Positions 38,047-48,562 of a DNA stretch of 49,211 bases are shown here, one piece after another. This DNA comes from Rhodospirillales bacterium (GTDB taxonomy: Bacteria; Pseudomonadota; Alphaproteobacteria; Rhodospirillales; Magnetospirillaceae), in contig JAATGN010000347.1 of the NCBI GenBank assembly GCA_015654615.1, positions 1 through 49,211 on the forward strand, written 5' to 3'. Each line of letters begins with the position of its first letter. Position 1 is the stretch's first letter. The position numbers and the translations under genes were made by a program. The notes beneath the pieces were generated by a model that did no database searches, had not been told where the DNA came from, and saw only the letters and a list, made by a program, of their open reading frames with translations.

Positions 38047-38133
38047 TTCACCACGGAGACACGGAGAACACGGAGGAAAACAGAAATCATGTGATTTTCC
38101 GTTTCTCCGTGTTCTCCGTGTCTCCGTGGTGAA
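38047..38133. repeat. Long palindrome built of CACGGA repeats
   Basis: A left arm (38047-38080) and a right arm (38095-38133) share a perfect 29-bp complement, then an A-rich inner part with a 5-nt insertion on the right. The arm contains three CACGGA units at 9-10 nt spacing and begins TTCACC. It lies in the convergent gap between gloA and the minus-strand genes, where it could end transcripts from both sides. A related palindrome lies at 45477-45624. Confidence 0.92.
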
Positions 38134-38148
38134 CGTGAAGCCGGCGCG

Positions 38149-38358
38149 TCAGCGCCTTGCCGCGAACAGAAGCCCGGCGATCGCCACGGCGACGAGAATC
38201 CTCAGTCCCCAACGGGCCCAGGGAAGCTTCGGGCCGATGTTGTCATTGGCCGGGGCGAAGCGGAAAGACGGCGGCACCGGGACCGCGCGATGGACGCGGC
38301 CCCGTTGCGAACGTGGCGGATATTCCTGGATTTCACCCACGAGCGTGCAGCGGGACAT
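38149..38358 (-). CDS. Hypothetical small membrane protein
   Basis: The 69-residue product has a polar, Arg- and Pro-rich N-terminal half, then [13 protein letters not shown], a phrase I know from small alphaproteobacterial proteins, and one membrane segment at the C-terminus (about 50-66, [15 protein letters not shown]). It starts 26 nt inside the 3' end of gltA on the same strand, so it could be translated from the gltA mRNA. GGGAG lies only 1 nt before the ATG, which is too close for a normal ribosome site, so the start is uncertain. Confidence 0.45.
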   Translation of the reverse strand: MSRCTLVGEIQEYPPRSQRGRVHRAVPVPPSFRFAPANDNIGPKLPWARWGLRILVAVAIAGLLFAARR

Positions 38359-39661
38359 ACTCCCGTGAGGTCGAGCCGGTGTAGAGCTGGCGCGGCCGGC
38401 CGATCTTCTGGCTGGGGTCGCCGACCATTTCGTTCCATTGGGCGACCCAGCCGACGGTGCGGGCCACGGCGAACAGCACGGTGAACATGCTGACCGGGAT
38501 GCCCATGGCGCGGAAGATGATGCCCGAATAGAAATCGACGTTCGGATAGAGCTTCTTGTCGACGAAATAAGGATCTTCGAGGGCGATGCGCTCGAGTTCC
38601 ATCGCCAGGTCGAGCAGCGGCTCGTCGCGGACGCCCAGTTCGTCCAGGACCTCGTGGCAGGTCCGTTCCATCACCTTGGCGCGCGGATCGTAGTTCTTGT
38701 AGACGCGATGGCCGAAGCCCATCAGACGGAAGGGGTCGTTCTTGTCCTTGGCCCGGGCGATGAATTCCGGAATGCGTTCCTTATGGCCGATCTGGGTCAG
38801 CATCTGCAGGACGGCCTCGTTGGCGCCGCCGTGGGCGGGTCCCCACAGCGAGGCGATGCCGGCTGCGATACAGGCGAAAGGATTGGCGCCCGAGGAGCCG
38901 GCCAGACGAACCGTCGAGGTCGAGGCGTTCTGCTCGTGGTCGGCATGCAGGATCAGGATGCGTTCCATGGCGCGGGCCAGCACCGGGCTCACCTTGTATT
39001 CCTCGCAAGGTGTGGCGAACATCATGTGCAGGAAGTTCTCGGCGAAGGACAGGTTGTTGCGCGGATAGATGGAGGTCTGTCCTTGCGTATATTTATAGGC
39101 CCAGGCGGCGATGGTCGGCATCTTGGCGATCAGGCGGTCGCTGGCGATCATGCGCTGATGGGGGTCGGCGATGTCCAGGCTGTCGTGATAGAAGGCCGAC
39201 AGGGCGCCGACGACGCCGCACATGACGGCCATCGGATGCGCGTCGCGGCGGAAGCCGTGATAAAACGAGGCGATCTGCTCATGGACCATGGTGTGGTTGC
39301 GGATGTCGCCTTCGAACTTGGCCTTCTGGGCGCCGCTCGGCAACTCGCCGTTGAGCAGCAGATAGCAGACCTCCAGATAGTCGGAATGCTCGGCCAGTTG
39401 GTCGATCGGATAGCCGCGGTGCAGCAGTATGCCGGCATCGCCGTCGATATAGGTGATTTTCGATTCGCAGGAACCGGTCGACGTATAGCCCGGATCATAG
39501 GTGAAATAGCCGGTTTCTCCATAAAGAGAGCGGATATCGATGACTTTCGGGCCGATCGTGCCGGGAAGTAGAGGAAGCTCGAATTTCTGACCGGTGACGT
39601 TGTCGACCAGCGTGACCGTTTCCTTCGACGTGGCGTCCGAAGACTGTACGTTCTGAGTCAT
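38333..39661 (-). CDS. gltA: Citrate synthase
   Basis: The product from ATG 39661 has 442 residues. Another ATG at 39670 directly abuts AAGGGA, whereas 39661 is 9 nt from it, so 39661 is the better start. Type II citrate synthase marks are [20 protein letters not shown], the catalytic His regions [20 protein letters not shown] and [15 protein letters not shown], and [16 protein letters not shown] at the end. It condenses oxaloacetate and acetyl-CoA. It lies downstream of gltX on the minus strand. Confidence 0.97.
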   Translation of the reverse strand: MTQNVQSSDATSKETVTLVDNVTGQKFELPLLPGTIGPKVIDIRSLYGETGYFTYDPGYTSTGSCESKITYIDGDAGILLHRGYPIDQLAEHSDYLEVCYLLLNGELPSGAQKAKFEGDIRNHTMVHEQIASFYHGFRRDAHPMAVMCGVVGALSAFYHDSLDIADPHQRMIASDRLIAKMPTIAAWAYKYTQGQTSIYPRNNLSFAENFLHMMFATPCEEYKVSPVLARAMERILILHADHEQNASTSTVRLAGSSGANPFACIAAGIASLWGPAHGGANEAVLQMLTQIGHKERIPEFIARAKDKNDPFRLMGFGHRVYKNYDPRAKVMERTCHEVLDELGVRDEPLLDLAMELERIALEDPYFVDKKLYPNVDFYSGIIFRAMGIPVSMFTVLFAVARTVGWVAQWNEMVGDPSQKIGRPRQLYTGSTSREYVPLHARG

Positions 39662-39742
39662 GTCGAGCATTCCCTTCGTTTTTTGAGATGTGAAACGCGA
39701 TCCTGTCCGGTCGCGCCGGCTATTTTATTTGTCTCCAACCTT

Positions 39743-41140
39743 TCATAACACATCCTTGATGCGGGCCAGGCTTTCGTCCCGTCCAAGGATCCGCATGACT
39801 TCGAAGATGGGCGGAGATACGGTCGACCCGGTGAGGGCCGCGCGGAGCGGTTGCGCCACTTGTCCCAATTTCTGTCCCTGTCCTTCGGCGAATCGCCGCG
39901 CCTCATCCTCCAGTGCATCCTGCCGCCAGTTTTGCTGCGCGGCAAGAATTTGTGCAAAGCGGGCGAGCGTATCGCGGCCGCCGGCATCCATCAGTTTGGC
40001 GGCCTTGTCGTCCAGGACAAGGGGGCGCCGGCGCAAATAGAAGGCGGCGCTGTCGGCCAACTCGACCAGGGTCTTGGCGCGTTCCTTCAGTCCGCCCATC
40101 GCCTGGCGCAGCAGATCGGCCTGGGCCTCGGTCATCGGCTGGCCGGCCGGCGCCGCCAGTCTGGGCGCGATCAGGCCGACCAGGCGCGCGTCGTCGGCCT
40201 GGCGCAGATAATGTCCGTTGAGATTGCCCAGTTTGGCCAGATCGAAGCGGGACGGCGAACGGCCGATGCCGTCCAGGTCGAACCATTCGACGGCCTGTTC
40301 GGTGGAAATGATCTCGTCGTCGCCATGGCCCCATCCCAGCCTGAGGAGATAGTTGCGCAGGGCCTCGGGAAGGAAGCCCATCTCGCGATAGGCTTCGGCG
40401 CCCAGGGCGCCGTGTCTTTTCGACAGCTTGGCGCCATCCGGTCCATGAATGAGCGGTATATGGGCGAAGTCCGGGATTTCCCAGCCGCAGGCCCGATAGA
40501 GCTGGATCTGGCGGAAGGTGTTGGTCAGATGGTCGTCGCCGCGGATGACATGGCTGACCGCCATATCGTGATCGTCGACCACCACCGACAGCATATAGGT
40601 CGGCGTGCCGTCGGCGCGCAGCAGGACCATATCGTCCAGCTGTTCGTTGGCGACGCGAACCTCGCCCTGCACCTTGTCCTGCACCACGGTCTCGCCGCTC
40701 CGCTCGGCCTTCAGGCGCAGGACCGGCGGCACGCCGGCCGGCGCCTCCGAAGCGCTCCTGTCCCGCCAGCGGCCGTCATAGCGCATGGGCAGCCCCTGGG
40801 CCTTCTGTTCGGCCCGCATGGCTTCCAGTTCGGCCGGTGAACAATAGCAATGGTAAGCCTTGCCCTCGGCCAGCAGCCGATGAGCGACCTCGGCGTGGCG
40901 GCCGGCCCGGGAGAATTGGAAGACCGGCTCTTCGTCCCAATCGAGGCCCAGCCATTGCAGGCCGTCGAAGATGGCGTCGACGGCGGCCTGGGTCGAACGG
41001 GCGCGGTCGGTATCTTCGATGCGCAGCAGGAATTTTCCGCCGTGGTGGCGGGCGAACAGCCAATTGAACAGTGCGGTGCGGGCACCGCCGATGTGCAGGA
41101 AGCCGGTGGGCGAAGGGGCGAAACGAGTGACGACGGGCAT
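39743..41140 (-). CDS. gltX: Glutamate--tRNA ligase
   Basis: The frame is open further upstream, but the protein clearly starts at ATG 41140 with [19 protein letters not shown], the GluRS N-terminus with the HIGH-like site. The length is 465 residues. Other marks are [40 protein letters not shown] with the KMSKS-like loop, and a C-terminal helical anticodon-binding domain. It charges tRNA-Glu, and possibly tRNA-Gln as in many alphaproteobacteria that use the amidotransferase route. It is divergent from comEC. Confidence 0.96.
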   Translation of the reverse strand: MPVVTRFAPSPTGFLHIGGARTALFNWLFARHHGGKFLLRIEDTDRARSTQAAVDAIFDGLQWLGLDWDEEPVFQFSRAGRHAEVAHRLLAEGKAYHCYCSPAELEAMRAEQKAQGLPMRYDGRWRDRSASEAPAGVPPVLRLKAERSGETVVQDKVQGEVRVANEQLDDMVLLRADGTPTYMLSVVVDDHDMAVSHVIRGDDHLTNTFRQIQLYRACGWEIPDFAHIPLIHGPDGAKLSKRHGALGAEAYREMGFLPEALRNYLLRLGWGHGDDEIISTEQAVEWFDLDGIGRSPSRFDLAKLGNLNGHYLRQADDARLVGLIAPRLAAPAGQPMTEAQADLLRQAMGGLKERAKTLVELADSAAFYLRRRPLVLDDKAAKLMDAGGRDTLARFAQILAAQQNWRQDALEDEARRFAEGQGQKLGQVAQPLRAALTGSTVSPPIFEVMRILGRDESLARIKDVL

Positions 41141-41373
41141 AATGATCTGGGAAACCTCATGATCCGGTGATTTGGCCGGCGCCTGTCTGTAGCATATTCC
41201 CATCGCGCTTGCAGCATGGGCGTTGCGACGATGCGGGGTGTTGTTCCCGCCAGAGCGACTGCGCACGACGGCAAAGATCGACAGCGAAGCTGTGCATCCG
41301 CCTCAAATCCAGGATGACGCCGGCGCGCGATTGGCGCATGTTCCCTCGATGGTTGCGGTGCGGATGGCGAAAC

Positions 41374-43566
41374 ATGGAGGATGTCGGATCCAACGGTTTG
41401 GCGGCGGCCTTTCTCGCCGAGCGCGACCGCTGGGTGTTGTGGCTGCCGGTCGCGCTGGGCTGCGGCATCGGGTGTTATTTCGCCCTTCCATTCGAACCGC
41501 CGCGGTGGGCCGGCCCCCTTTTGCTGGCCGTTTGCCTGCCGGCCGCCGCCTTCGGGTGGCGCCGCCGGCCGTGGCTGCTGTTGACGGCGGTCGCCGTGGG
41601 CCTGGTCGCCCTCGGATTCACCCTGGCCACCGAACGCAGCCGGACGGTGGCCGCCCCGGTGCTGCTCCATCCCACCAGGACCCTGACGATCGAAGGGCGC
41701 ATCGCCGAGGTCGAGCCCCTGGAACAGGGGCTGCACCGGCTCGTCCTCGATCGCCTGGCCTGGCCGGAGTCGGTCGAGGCGACGGCGGTTCCGGCCAAAA
41801 TCCGGGTTCGCTTGCGGCAGGGGGATCTTTCGTGGCGTCCCGGTCAAAGAATCATGCTGCGGGCCGTCCTGATGCCGCCGCCGGCGCCGGCGGCGCCCGG
41901 GGCCTATGATTTTTCCCGGCAGGCCTGGTTTCAGGGAATCGGCGCGGTGGGATATGCGGTCGGGCCGCCGCGGCTGCTGCCCGACCGCGAGGCCGCCGGC
42001 GTCATCGAGCGGATCCGGCTGGGGATAGCCGGCCTGCGCCACGACCTCACGGCGCGGATCGTCGCCGCCATCGACGCGGCCGGATCGGGGCGCGGCCTCG
42101 GCTGGGTGGCGGCGGCCCTGATCACCGCCGAACGCGGCCCCGTTTCGCCGGACCTGCTGCAAGCCTATCGCGATGCCGGCCTGGCCCATATCCTGGTGAT
42201 CGCCGGCATGCATATGAGCATGGTGGCCGGCCTGGTCTTCGTGGCGATTCGCGGCGGATTGGCGGCGATCCCCTGGATCGCGCTGCGCTATCCCATCAAG
42301 AAATGGACGGCCGTCGCCGCGCTGATCGTCACCCTTGGCTATTTGATCATTTCCGGGGCGCCGGTGCCGACGCAGCGGGCCTTCATGATGAACGCCATCC
42401 TTCTGGCGGCCGTGCTGCTCGATCGCGAGGCGATATCGCTCCGTTCGATCACCTGGGCGGCCTTTTTGATTCTCCTGCTGCGGCCCGAGGCGCTGATCGG
42501 CGCCAGCTTCCAGATGTCGTTCGCCGCGGTCTACGGATTGATCTCGGGCTACGAGGCCATCGGTCCGCGCGTCGCCCGCTGGCGGCAAAGCCATCGCAGC
42601 CGCTGGGCCATGCCGCTGTTCTATGTCGCGGGGATTCTGCTGACCTCGCAGATCGCCGGAGCGGCCACCGCCTTTTATACGGTCTTCCATTTCAACCGCT
42701 ATGCGACCTATGGCTTGCTCGGCAATTTCCTGGCGGTGCCGGTGGTCGGTTTCTGGGTGATGCCGTCGGCGCTTCTGGCCTTTTGCCTGATGCCCTTCGG
42801 TCTCGATTCCTGGGCCTGGCAGATGATGGCGGCCGGGATCGCCTGTGTCGGCAGGATCGCCCTGTGGGTGGCGGCCCTGCCGGGGGCCAGCCTCGACCTG
42901 CCGAGCATGCCGATGCCGGCGCTGGTACTGTTCACCCTGGGCGGCTTTTGGCTGGTCCTGTGGCGCCGCCGGTGGCGGCTGTGGGGACTGGCCGGCATGT
43001 CGGCCGGTGTCCTGCTTTATGCCCTTCATCATCCGCCCGACGTGCTGATCGCGCCGTCCGGGCAGATGATGGCGGGGCGCGGCGCCGACGGCGGGCTGGT
43101 CTTTTCGCGCCTGCAGGGCGAGAAGATGCTGCGCGAGACATGGGGCAAGCAGGCCGGCCAGGGCGACGGCGCGGTCGCCTGGCAGGATGCGGCCGACCGG
43201 CGCCTGGCCTGCGACGAGATGGGCTGCGTATACCGCCGGGGACGCCACGTCCTGGCCTTGGCTCAGCGCCCCGAGGCGTTGGGCGACGACTGTCGCGAGG
43301 CAAATCTGGTGGTCGCGGCGAGCCCGGTCAGCCAGGGCGGATGCCCGTCGGCCGGCTGGTTCATCGATGGCCGCGCCCTGCGGCAGGGCGGCACGCACGC
43401 CTTCTGGCTGGACGCCGAACGGCCCCGCCTGCAGACGGTGGCCGATTGGCAGGGCGACCGGCCCTGGACCCATGGGCATTCCCCCGGCGAGGACGGCCTG
43501 TCGGGGCGTCCGCTCTCCAACGGCGTGGAGACCGCGGGGGACGGGCCGGACAAGGCGGAGCCGTGA
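41374..43566 (+). CDS. comEC: ComEC/Rec2 family DNA uptake channel-like protein
   Basis: From ATG 41374 the protein has 730 residues; the frame is open further left but the upstream part is Arg/Cys-rich and unlike the family. Early hydrophobic segments (about 25-90) frame the DUF4131 domain. The competence domain (about 240-510) has GLAHILVIAGMHMSMVAGLVF and GAPVPTQRAFMMNAILLA with many membrane segments. The C-terminal part should be a metallo-beta-lactamase-like domain but shows no HxHxDH motif, as in many alphaproteobacterial ComEC proteins. It would pass single-stranded DNA across the inner membrane. No other competence genes are seen here. Confidence 0.9.
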   Translation: MEDVGSNGLAAAFLAERDRWVLWLPVALGCGIGCYFALPFEPPRWAGPLLLAVCLPAAAFGWRRRPWLLLTAVAVGLVALGFTLATERSRTVAAPVLLHPTRTLTIEGRIAEVEPLEQGLHRLVLDRLAWPESVEATAVPAKIRVRLRQGDLSWRPGQRIMLRAVLMPPPAPAAPGAYDFSRQAWFQGIGAVGYAVGPPRLLPDREAAGVIERIRLGIAGLRHDLTARIVAAIDAAGSGRGLGWVAAALITAERGPVSPDLLQAYRDAGLAHILVIAGMHMSMVAGLVFVAIRGGLAAIPWIALRYPIKKWTAVAALIVTLGYLIISGAPVPTQRAFMMNAILLAAVLLDREAISLRSITWAAFLILLLRPEALIGASFQMSFAAVYGLISGYEAIGPRVARWRQSHRSRWAMPLFYVAGILLTSQIAGAATAFYTVFHFNRYATYGLLGNFLAVPVVGFWVMPSALLAFCLMPFGLDSWAWQMMAAGIACVGRIALWVAALPGASLDLPSMPMPALVLFTLGGFWLVLWRRRWRLWGLAGMSAGVLLYALHHPPDVLIAPSGQMMAGRGADGGLVFSRLQGEKMLRETWGKQAGQGDGAVAWQDAADRRLACDEMGCVYRRGRHVLALAQRPEALGDDCREANLVVAASPVSQGGCPSAGWFIDGRALRQGGTHAFWLDAERPRLQTVADWQGDRPWTHGHSPGEDGLSGRPLSNGVETAGDGPDKAEP

Positions 43567-43588
43567 CGGGGCGGTCGGCCGCCGGCCG

Positions 43589-43945
43589 TCAGGCGAAGGC
43601 GGAAAGCTCCCGCCTTTTGCCGAAATAATAGGGGACGACGCCCAATTCCATGCCGATATGCTGCACGATATAGGTCAGCAGCGGCATGGTGACCTGGGTG
43701 AAAGCCAGATGCGTGACCGACCCGCCGATGGCGACGACCTGGCAGCCGGCTTCGACCTGCTCGGTCATGTCGGACGATGAGGTGATGGTGATGGTGACGG
43801 ATTGGCCCAGGGCAAAGGGTTTGCCCTGCAGGCTCAGGCCATCGGGGGAAATGTCGCAAACAGCGTGGACGCCATCAGGACCGAGAACCAAAAGGCCCCG
43901 GCCGAAATGCCGACTGTGACGACGGCGCTCGAAGAGCGAAGTCAT
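43589..43945 (-). CDS. PilZ domain protein, likely cyclic di-GMP receptor
   Basis: The 118-residue protein is a stand-alone PilZ domain. It has the N-terminal RxxxR (R8 and R12 in ERRRHSR) and the D31-x-S33-x-x-G36 motif (DISPDG), which together bind cyclic di-GMP. The rest has alternating beta strands and a C-terminal helix LLTYIVQHIGMELG. No catalytic or output domain is attached. It lies 95 bp downstream of lexA on the same strand and converges on comEC with a 22-bp gap. Confidence 0.85.
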   Translation of the reverse strand: MTSLFERRRHSRHFGRGLLVLGPDGVHAVCDISPDGLSLQGKPFALGQSVTITITSSSDMTEQVEAGCQVVAIGGSVTHLAFTQVTMPLLTYIVQHIGMELGVVPYYFGKRRELSAFA

Positions 43946-44017
43946 GGTCTTTCATCCTCAAGATGCGACCAGCCATTGTTTGTTTCCGGCTTTATCGCAA
44001 TCAGAGGATTAAAGCAT

Positions 44018-44033
44018 GAGATCAGGGGATCTC
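44018..44033 (-). terminator. Small hairpin after lexA
   Basis: GAGATC/GATCTC with a 4-nt loop lies 7 nt past the lexA stop on the minus strand, without a good T run. It may be a weak terminator that leaves some read-through into the PilZ gene. Confidence 0.35.
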
Positions 44034-44039
44034 AAATCA

Positions 44040-44759
44040 TTAATAACGGCGCAGCAAACCGACCAGCCGGCCCTGAACGCGAACGCGATCCGGTCCGAAA
44101 ATACGGGTTTCATATTTCTGGTTGGCCGGTTCCAGGGCAATGGAGGCCCCCTTGCGGCGAAGCCGTTTCAGGGTCGCTTCGTTCTCGTCGACCAGAGCCA
44201 CCACGATCGAACCGTTCTCGGCGGTCTCGCAACGGCGCAGGATCACCACGTCCCCATCGAGAATGCCGGCCTCGATCATCGAATCGCCCTCGACGGTCAG
44301 GGCATAATGGTCGCCGCTGCCCAGCAGGGTGGAGGGGACGCTGATGGTGTTGGAATGATCGCGCAACGCCTCAATCGGCGTTCCGGCGGCGATCTTGCCA
44401 TAGAGCGGCAGGTCGATGGCATCGGCGGCGACGCCGATGGCGGCGCCCGGCAGGGCCGTTTTGAAATCGCCGCGGATGACGTTGGGGGAAAACTTCGGGG
44501 GCGGGGCGCTCGCCGCGGCCTCGGACGAATCGCCGGAGCCGATATTTTCCGGAAGTTTCAGCACTTCGATGGCGCGGGCGCGATGCGGCAGGCGCCGGAT
44601 GAAGCCCCGCTCTTCAAGACCGGTGATCAGGCGGTGGATGCCGGATTTGGATTTGAGGTCGAGAGCCTCCTTCATTTCATCGAAGGAGGGGGATACGCCG
44701 TTGGCCTTCAAGCGCTGATCGATGAAAATGAGCAGCTCATATTGTTTTCGTGTCAGCAT
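44040..44759 (-). CDS. lexA: SOS repressor LexA
   Basis: The 239-residue protein has the winged-helix N-terminal domain ([40 protein letters not shown]). A linker follows, then the S24 peptidase domain with cleavage site A125-G126 (KIAAGTP), nucleophile Ser160 ([10 protein letters not shown]) and general base Lys198 (EATLKRL). It represses DNA damage genes and cuts itself when RecA is activated. GGAGGG lies before the ATG. A LexA box upstream shows autoregulation. Confidence 0.97.
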   Translation of the reverse strand: MLTRKQYELLIFIDQRLKANGVSPSFDEMKEALDLKSKSGIHRLITGLEERGFIRRLPHRARAIEVLKLPENIGSGDSSEAAASAPPPKFSPNVIRGDFKTALPGAAIGVAADAIDLPLYGKIAAGTPIEALRDHSNTISVPSTLLGSGDHYALTVEGDSMIEAGILDGDVVILRRCETAENGSIVVALVDENEATLKRLRRKGASIALEPANQKYETRIFGPDRVRVQGRLVGLLRRY

Positions 44760-44792
44760 CGCACCCTCCGGCCGGCGGGATCACCATATATG

Positions 44793-44832
44793 GAACAAAT
44801 CCGCAACAACACCTCATGTTCTAGTTTAGTTC
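44793..44832 (-). promoter_or_regulatory. LexA box (GTTC-N7-GTTC) upstream of lexA
   Basis: A perfect direct repeat GTTC-N7-GTTC lies at 44818-44832 (plus-strand reading), 59 bp before the lexA start, matching the known alphaproteobacterial SOS box. A second, imperfect match GTTG-N7-GTTC on the minus strand lies at 44793-44807. Two sites would allow graded autorepression. Confidence 0.8.
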
Positions 44833-44933
44833 CTCCTGTGCGTCAAGGCCCCTTGCCGCAAATTCGTCACGGGGGGAGCGTCTTGCCGGCCCGCGGGGCG
44901 GCCCGGCCAGGGCCGGGACGGTCAAACGCCGGA

Positions 44934-45419
<486 letters not shown>

Positions 45420-45476
45420 CTAATGCTTTCCATTCCTTCTGGCCGGTTCAACCGTCTGCGGTGCGGACAGGATATT

Positions 45477-45624
45477 GAGCGACACGGACAGCCACGGATG
45501 GCACGGACGAGCGCCGCAGGCATTCTCCCCCCCTTTCGCCCGCATTCGGTTGGAAAAAGGGATATATGATGCCTGCGGCGCTTCATTTTTAATCCGTGTC
45601 CGTCCGAGGCTGTCCGTGTTGCTC
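45477..45624. repeat. Long nested palindrome with CACGGA repeats
   Basis: Outer arms (45477-45510 and 45591-45624) pair over at least 17 bp with few mismatches and contain three CACGGA units on the left. A perfect 13-bp inner stem (45511-45523 with 45569-45581, GCGCCGCAGGCAT) follows, with a smaller CCCTTT/AAAGGG stem inside. It lies in the 255-bp gap between trpC and moaC on the minus strand. Confidence 0.9.
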
Positions 45625-45674
45625 AAAGCCCTCCGGTATCCCGAAGCGCCGATGGACAAGACGCGGTTGTCGTT

Positions 45675-46484
45675 TTACGGGCCCGAAGCCGCCACGGGCT
45701 CGGCGAGCAGGGCGCGGGTGGCGGCGGCGACATCCGTCTGGCGCATCAGGCTTTCGCCGATCAGGAAGCGCCGCGCGCCAGCTGCGGCCATGCGGGCGAG
45801 GTCGGCCGGGGCCTTCAGGCCGCTCTCGCAGACCAGGACGCGGCCGGCCGGCACACGGGCGGCCAGCCGCTCGGTGGTGGCGATATCGGTGACCATGGTC
45901 TTGAGATTGCGATTGTTGATGCCGAGCAGCGGCGAGCGCAGCAAAAGGGCGCGTTCCAGTTCCGCCTCGTCATGCACCTCGATCAGCACGTCCATGCCCT
46001 GGGCGAAGGCCGCGTCTTCCAGTTCCCCGGCCTGGCCATCCGAAAGGCAGGCCATGATCAGCAGGATGCAGTCGGCGCCGAGGGCGCGCGATTCGACGAT
46101 CTGCCAGGGATCGATCATGAAATCCTTGCGCAGGGCCGGAAGAGGCACCGCGTCGCGGGCCGCCGCCAGATAGTCGTCCCGGCCCTGAAAATAGGGCGTG
46201 TCGGTCAGCACCGACAGGCAGGCGGCGCCGCCGGCCGCATAGGCCCTGGCCAGCGCCGGCGGATCGAAGTCCGGACGAATCAGCCCGGCCGAGGGCGAGG
46301 CCTTCTTGATTTCGGCGATCAGGCCGTAGCCGGTCGCCGCGGCGCGGCTCAAGGCCGCGGCGAAACCGCGCGGCGGCGGCTGCGCGGCGGCGCGGTCCCT
46401 CAGTTCGCCGGCCGTCAGGCCACGTTTCGCCGATTCCACATAGCGGCGTTTGTCGGCCGCGATGGCGGCCAGGATGTCGCTCAC
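45675..46484 (-). CDS. trpC: Indole-3-glycerol phosphate synthase
   Basis: The start is GTG 46484, overlapping the trpD stop (GTGA), giving 269 residues. The TIM-barrel enzyme has [60 protein letters not shown] and the phosphate-binding VCESGLK with the final GESLM motif. It closes the indole ring in tryptophan synthesis. It is monofunctional, without TrpF. Confidence 0.97.
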   Translation of the reverse strand: MSDILAAIAADKRRYVESAKRGLTAGELRDRAAAQPPPRGFAAALSRAAATGYGLIAEIKKASPSAGLIRPDFDPPALARAYAAGGAACLSVLTDTPYFQGRDDYLAAARDAVPLPALRKDFMIDPWQIVESRALGADCILLIMACLSDGQAGELEDAAFAQGMDVLIEVHDEAELERALLLRSPLLGINNRNLKTMVTDIATTERLAARVPAGRVLVCESGLKAPADLARMAAAGARRFLIGESLMRQTDVAAATRALLAEPVAASGP

Positions 46485-47509
46485 GAGACAAGCTCCCGGT
46501 TGGTGATGGCGATCAATCGCGACAATGTCCCGCGGACGCTTCCGTCGTCGATGGCCCGCGCCGCCGCCGTCACGCCGGCCGTCAGGTCCGCCGCCCGGCC
46601 GGCCACCACCAGGGCGGCCGCGGCATTCAGCAGCACGATGTCGCGGTAGGGGCCGGGCTGGCCGTCGACCAGCCGGCGCAACGCCGCGGCATTGACCTCG
46701 GCGTCGCCGCCTTTCAGATCGGCCGGACTCGCCGTCGGCAGACCGGCCGCCGCCGGGGTTATTTCGAAACGGCGAATCGTCCCCTCGTGCCATTCGGCCA
46801 CCTGGCTGGGGCCGGTGGTGGTCAATTCGTCGAGGCCGTCCGAGCCATGCACCACCCAGGCGCGTTCGGCGCCGAGACGGCCGAGAACCTGGGCCAGCGG
46901 TTCGATCCAGCGCTCGGCGAAGACACCGACGATCTGGCGTTTGGTGTCGGCCGGATTGGACAGCGGGCCGAGCAGATTGAAGAGGGTCCGGGTCCCCAGT
47001 TCGACGCGCACGCCGGCGACATGGCGCATGGCCGCGTGGTGCCGGGGCGCCATCAGAAAGCCGATGTTGTTCTGCCACAGGCTTTCCTGCACGAGACTGG
47101 CGTCGGCGTCGATTTTCACGCCCAGCGCCGCCAGCACGTCGGCCGATCCCGATTTCGACGACAGGGCGCGATTGCCATGCTTGGCGACCGGCACGCCGCA
47201 GGCCGCCACCACCAATGCCGCGGCCGTCGATATATTGTAGGTTCCCGACGCGTCGCCGCCGGTGCCGCAGGTGTCGATGGCGCCGGACGGCGCGGCCAGC
47301 GACGCGGCCTTGGCCCGCATGGCGCGGGCGGCGCCGGTGATTTCGGCCACGGTTTCGCCGCGCACCCTGAGCGCCATCAGGAAGCCGCCGATCTGCGCCG
47401 GCGTCGCGTCGCCCGACATGATGATGTCGAAGGCGGCCTCCGCTTCCGCCTCGGAAAGCCGTTCCGCATCGGCGACGCGGGCCAGCAGCGACTTCATGAG
47501 GTCGGCCAT
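46481..47509 (-). CDS. trpD: Anthranilate phosphoribosyltransferase
   Basis: The start is ATG 47509, overlapping the trpG stop (TGATG), giving 342 residues; the open frame upstream of it is antisense-like noise within trpG. Marks are [22 protein letters not shown] with the PRPP loop, [35 protein letters not shown] and [12 protein letters not shown]. It attaches PRPP to anthranilate. Confidence 0.97.
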   Translation of the reverse strand: MADLMKSLLARVADAERLSEAEAEAAFDIIMSGDATPAQIGGFLMALRVRGETVAEITGAARAMRAKAASLAAPSGAIDTCGTGGDASGTYNISTAAALVVAACGVPVAKHGNRALSSKSGSADVLAALGVKIDADASLVQESLWQNNIGFLMAPRHHAAMRHVAGVRVELGTRTLFNLLGPLSNPADTKRQIVGVFAERWIEPLAQVLGRLGAERAWVVHGSDGLDELTTTGPSQVAEWHEGTIRRFEITPAAAGLPTASPADLKGGDAEVNAAALRRLVDGQPGPYRDIVLLNAAAALVVAGRAADLTAGVTAAARAIDDGSVRGTLSRLIAITNRELVS

Positions 47510-48099
47510 CAGGCGGCGTGCCCGGTCCGGCGCCTGGCCAGGGCGAGGAAATTGCCCAGCATCCGGTGTCCGTGCTGCGAGGCGATGCTTTCGGGATGGA
47601 ACTGCACCCCGTGGATGTCGAAATCCTTGTGGGCCAGTCCCATGATCAGACCGTCGTCCGTCCAGGCCGTCACCTCCAGGCAGGACGGCAGGCTGCTCCG
47701 CTCGACCAGCAGGGAATGGTAGCGGGTCGCTTCGAACGGCGTGGGCAGGCCGCCGAACAGGCCGGTGCCGTCGTGATTGATCCGGCTGGTCTTGCCATGC
47801 ACCGGCTGCGGCGCCCGGACCACCTTGCCGCCGAAGGCCTGGCCGATCGCCTGATGGCCCAGGCAGACGCCGAGCAGGGGAAGGTTCCCGGCGCACCGCC
47901 CGATCAGTTCGAGGCAGATGCCGGCGCGATCGGGATCGCAAGGGCCGGGCGAGATGACGATGCCCTCGGCCCCCATCGCCATGACCTCGTCGACCGAGCG
48001 GGCGTCGTTGCGCACCACCTGCACCTCGGCGCCCAATTCGCCCAGGTAATGCCAAAGGTTGTAGGTAAAGCTGTCGTAATTGTCGATGAGCACGAACAT
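47509..48099 (-). CDS. trpG: Anthranilate synthase glutamine amidotransferase subunit
   Basis: The 196-residue class I amidotransferase has [33 protein letters not shown], the nucleophile Cys79 in [17 protein letters not shown], and the His-Glu pair in [11 protein letters not shown]. It supplies ammonia to TrpE. No trpE is found within the 1.1 kb upstream that this window covers, although in relatives trpE often comes directly before trpG. Confidence 0.96.
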   Translation of the reverse strand: MFVLIDNYDSFTYNLWHYLGELGAEVQVVRNDARSVDEVMAMGAEGIVISPGPCDPDRAGICLELIGRCAGNLPLLGVCLGHQAIGQAFGGKVVRAPQPVHGKTSRINHDGTGLFGGLPTPFEATRYHSLLVERSSLPSCLEVTAWTDDGLIMGLAHKDFDIHGVQFHPESIASQHGHRMLGNFLALARRRTGHAA

Positions 48100-48289
48100 G
48101 GTGGCTGACCCGCAGAAGCTGACCGGGAAGAATGCTACCCCCGGACGGCCAGCGTCAAGCCTGCGAAGGCCATTGCTTGTGGCGGATGTCGAAGAGCCTG
48201 GATGTTGCGCGGCCGGTTTTCAATTGAGTAGAGTCCGATCCCTCCGCCATCCGAAGTGATTCCGGTCGCGTGCATTCGGAAACAACCAT

Positions 48290-48445
48290 CCGCACCAAGA
48301 TTCGAGCTTGGTGGCCATGGCGTTCCGGCCTCGACGAAGAATGCTCGCCTTTGGCGCGGTGTTGATCGACCCCATCTTTTGCCGCCGAACTTGACAGCCT
48401 GGCATCGGGCGACGACAAGGGTGCGGCAGGACTTGCAGCATTCGA
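48290..48445 (-). pseudogene. Possible relic of a Com-like (phage Mu type) zinc-finger gene
   Basis: One minus-strand frame reads VECCKSCRTLVVARCQAVKF, like the first zinc knuckle of Com family proteins. The expected second CxxC is absent, and a neighbouring frame continues KMGSINTAPKA, like the Com GSINxLRA segment, so a frameshift is implied. No start codon fits. This is a pattern impression only. The stretch 48100-48562 holds no convincing intact gene. Confidence 0.3.
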
Positions 48446-48562
48446 CCGGGACGGTCGTTTTTTCTTTCCGTGACGGCGATTAAGCGGGCCCCGCGCCAAG
48501 AGTTCGGGGAGACTTGCTTGCTTGCGATTTCCGTAATCTGCTTAAGGGTCGGCAGCCGCCGG

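Noticed and set aside
38047-38133. CRISPR array
   Set aside because: The CACGGA units are too short and closely spaced, form a palindrome and have no spacers; no cas genes are present.
40711-43479. 922-residue minus-strand ORF over comEC and part of gltX
   Set aside because: It is an antisense shadow joined to an out-of-frame reading of gltX; no domain is visible.
47510-48055. N-terminal extension of the trpD frame
   Set aside because: It is an out-of-frame reading of trpG; the TGATG overlap at 47507-47511 marks the real trpD start.
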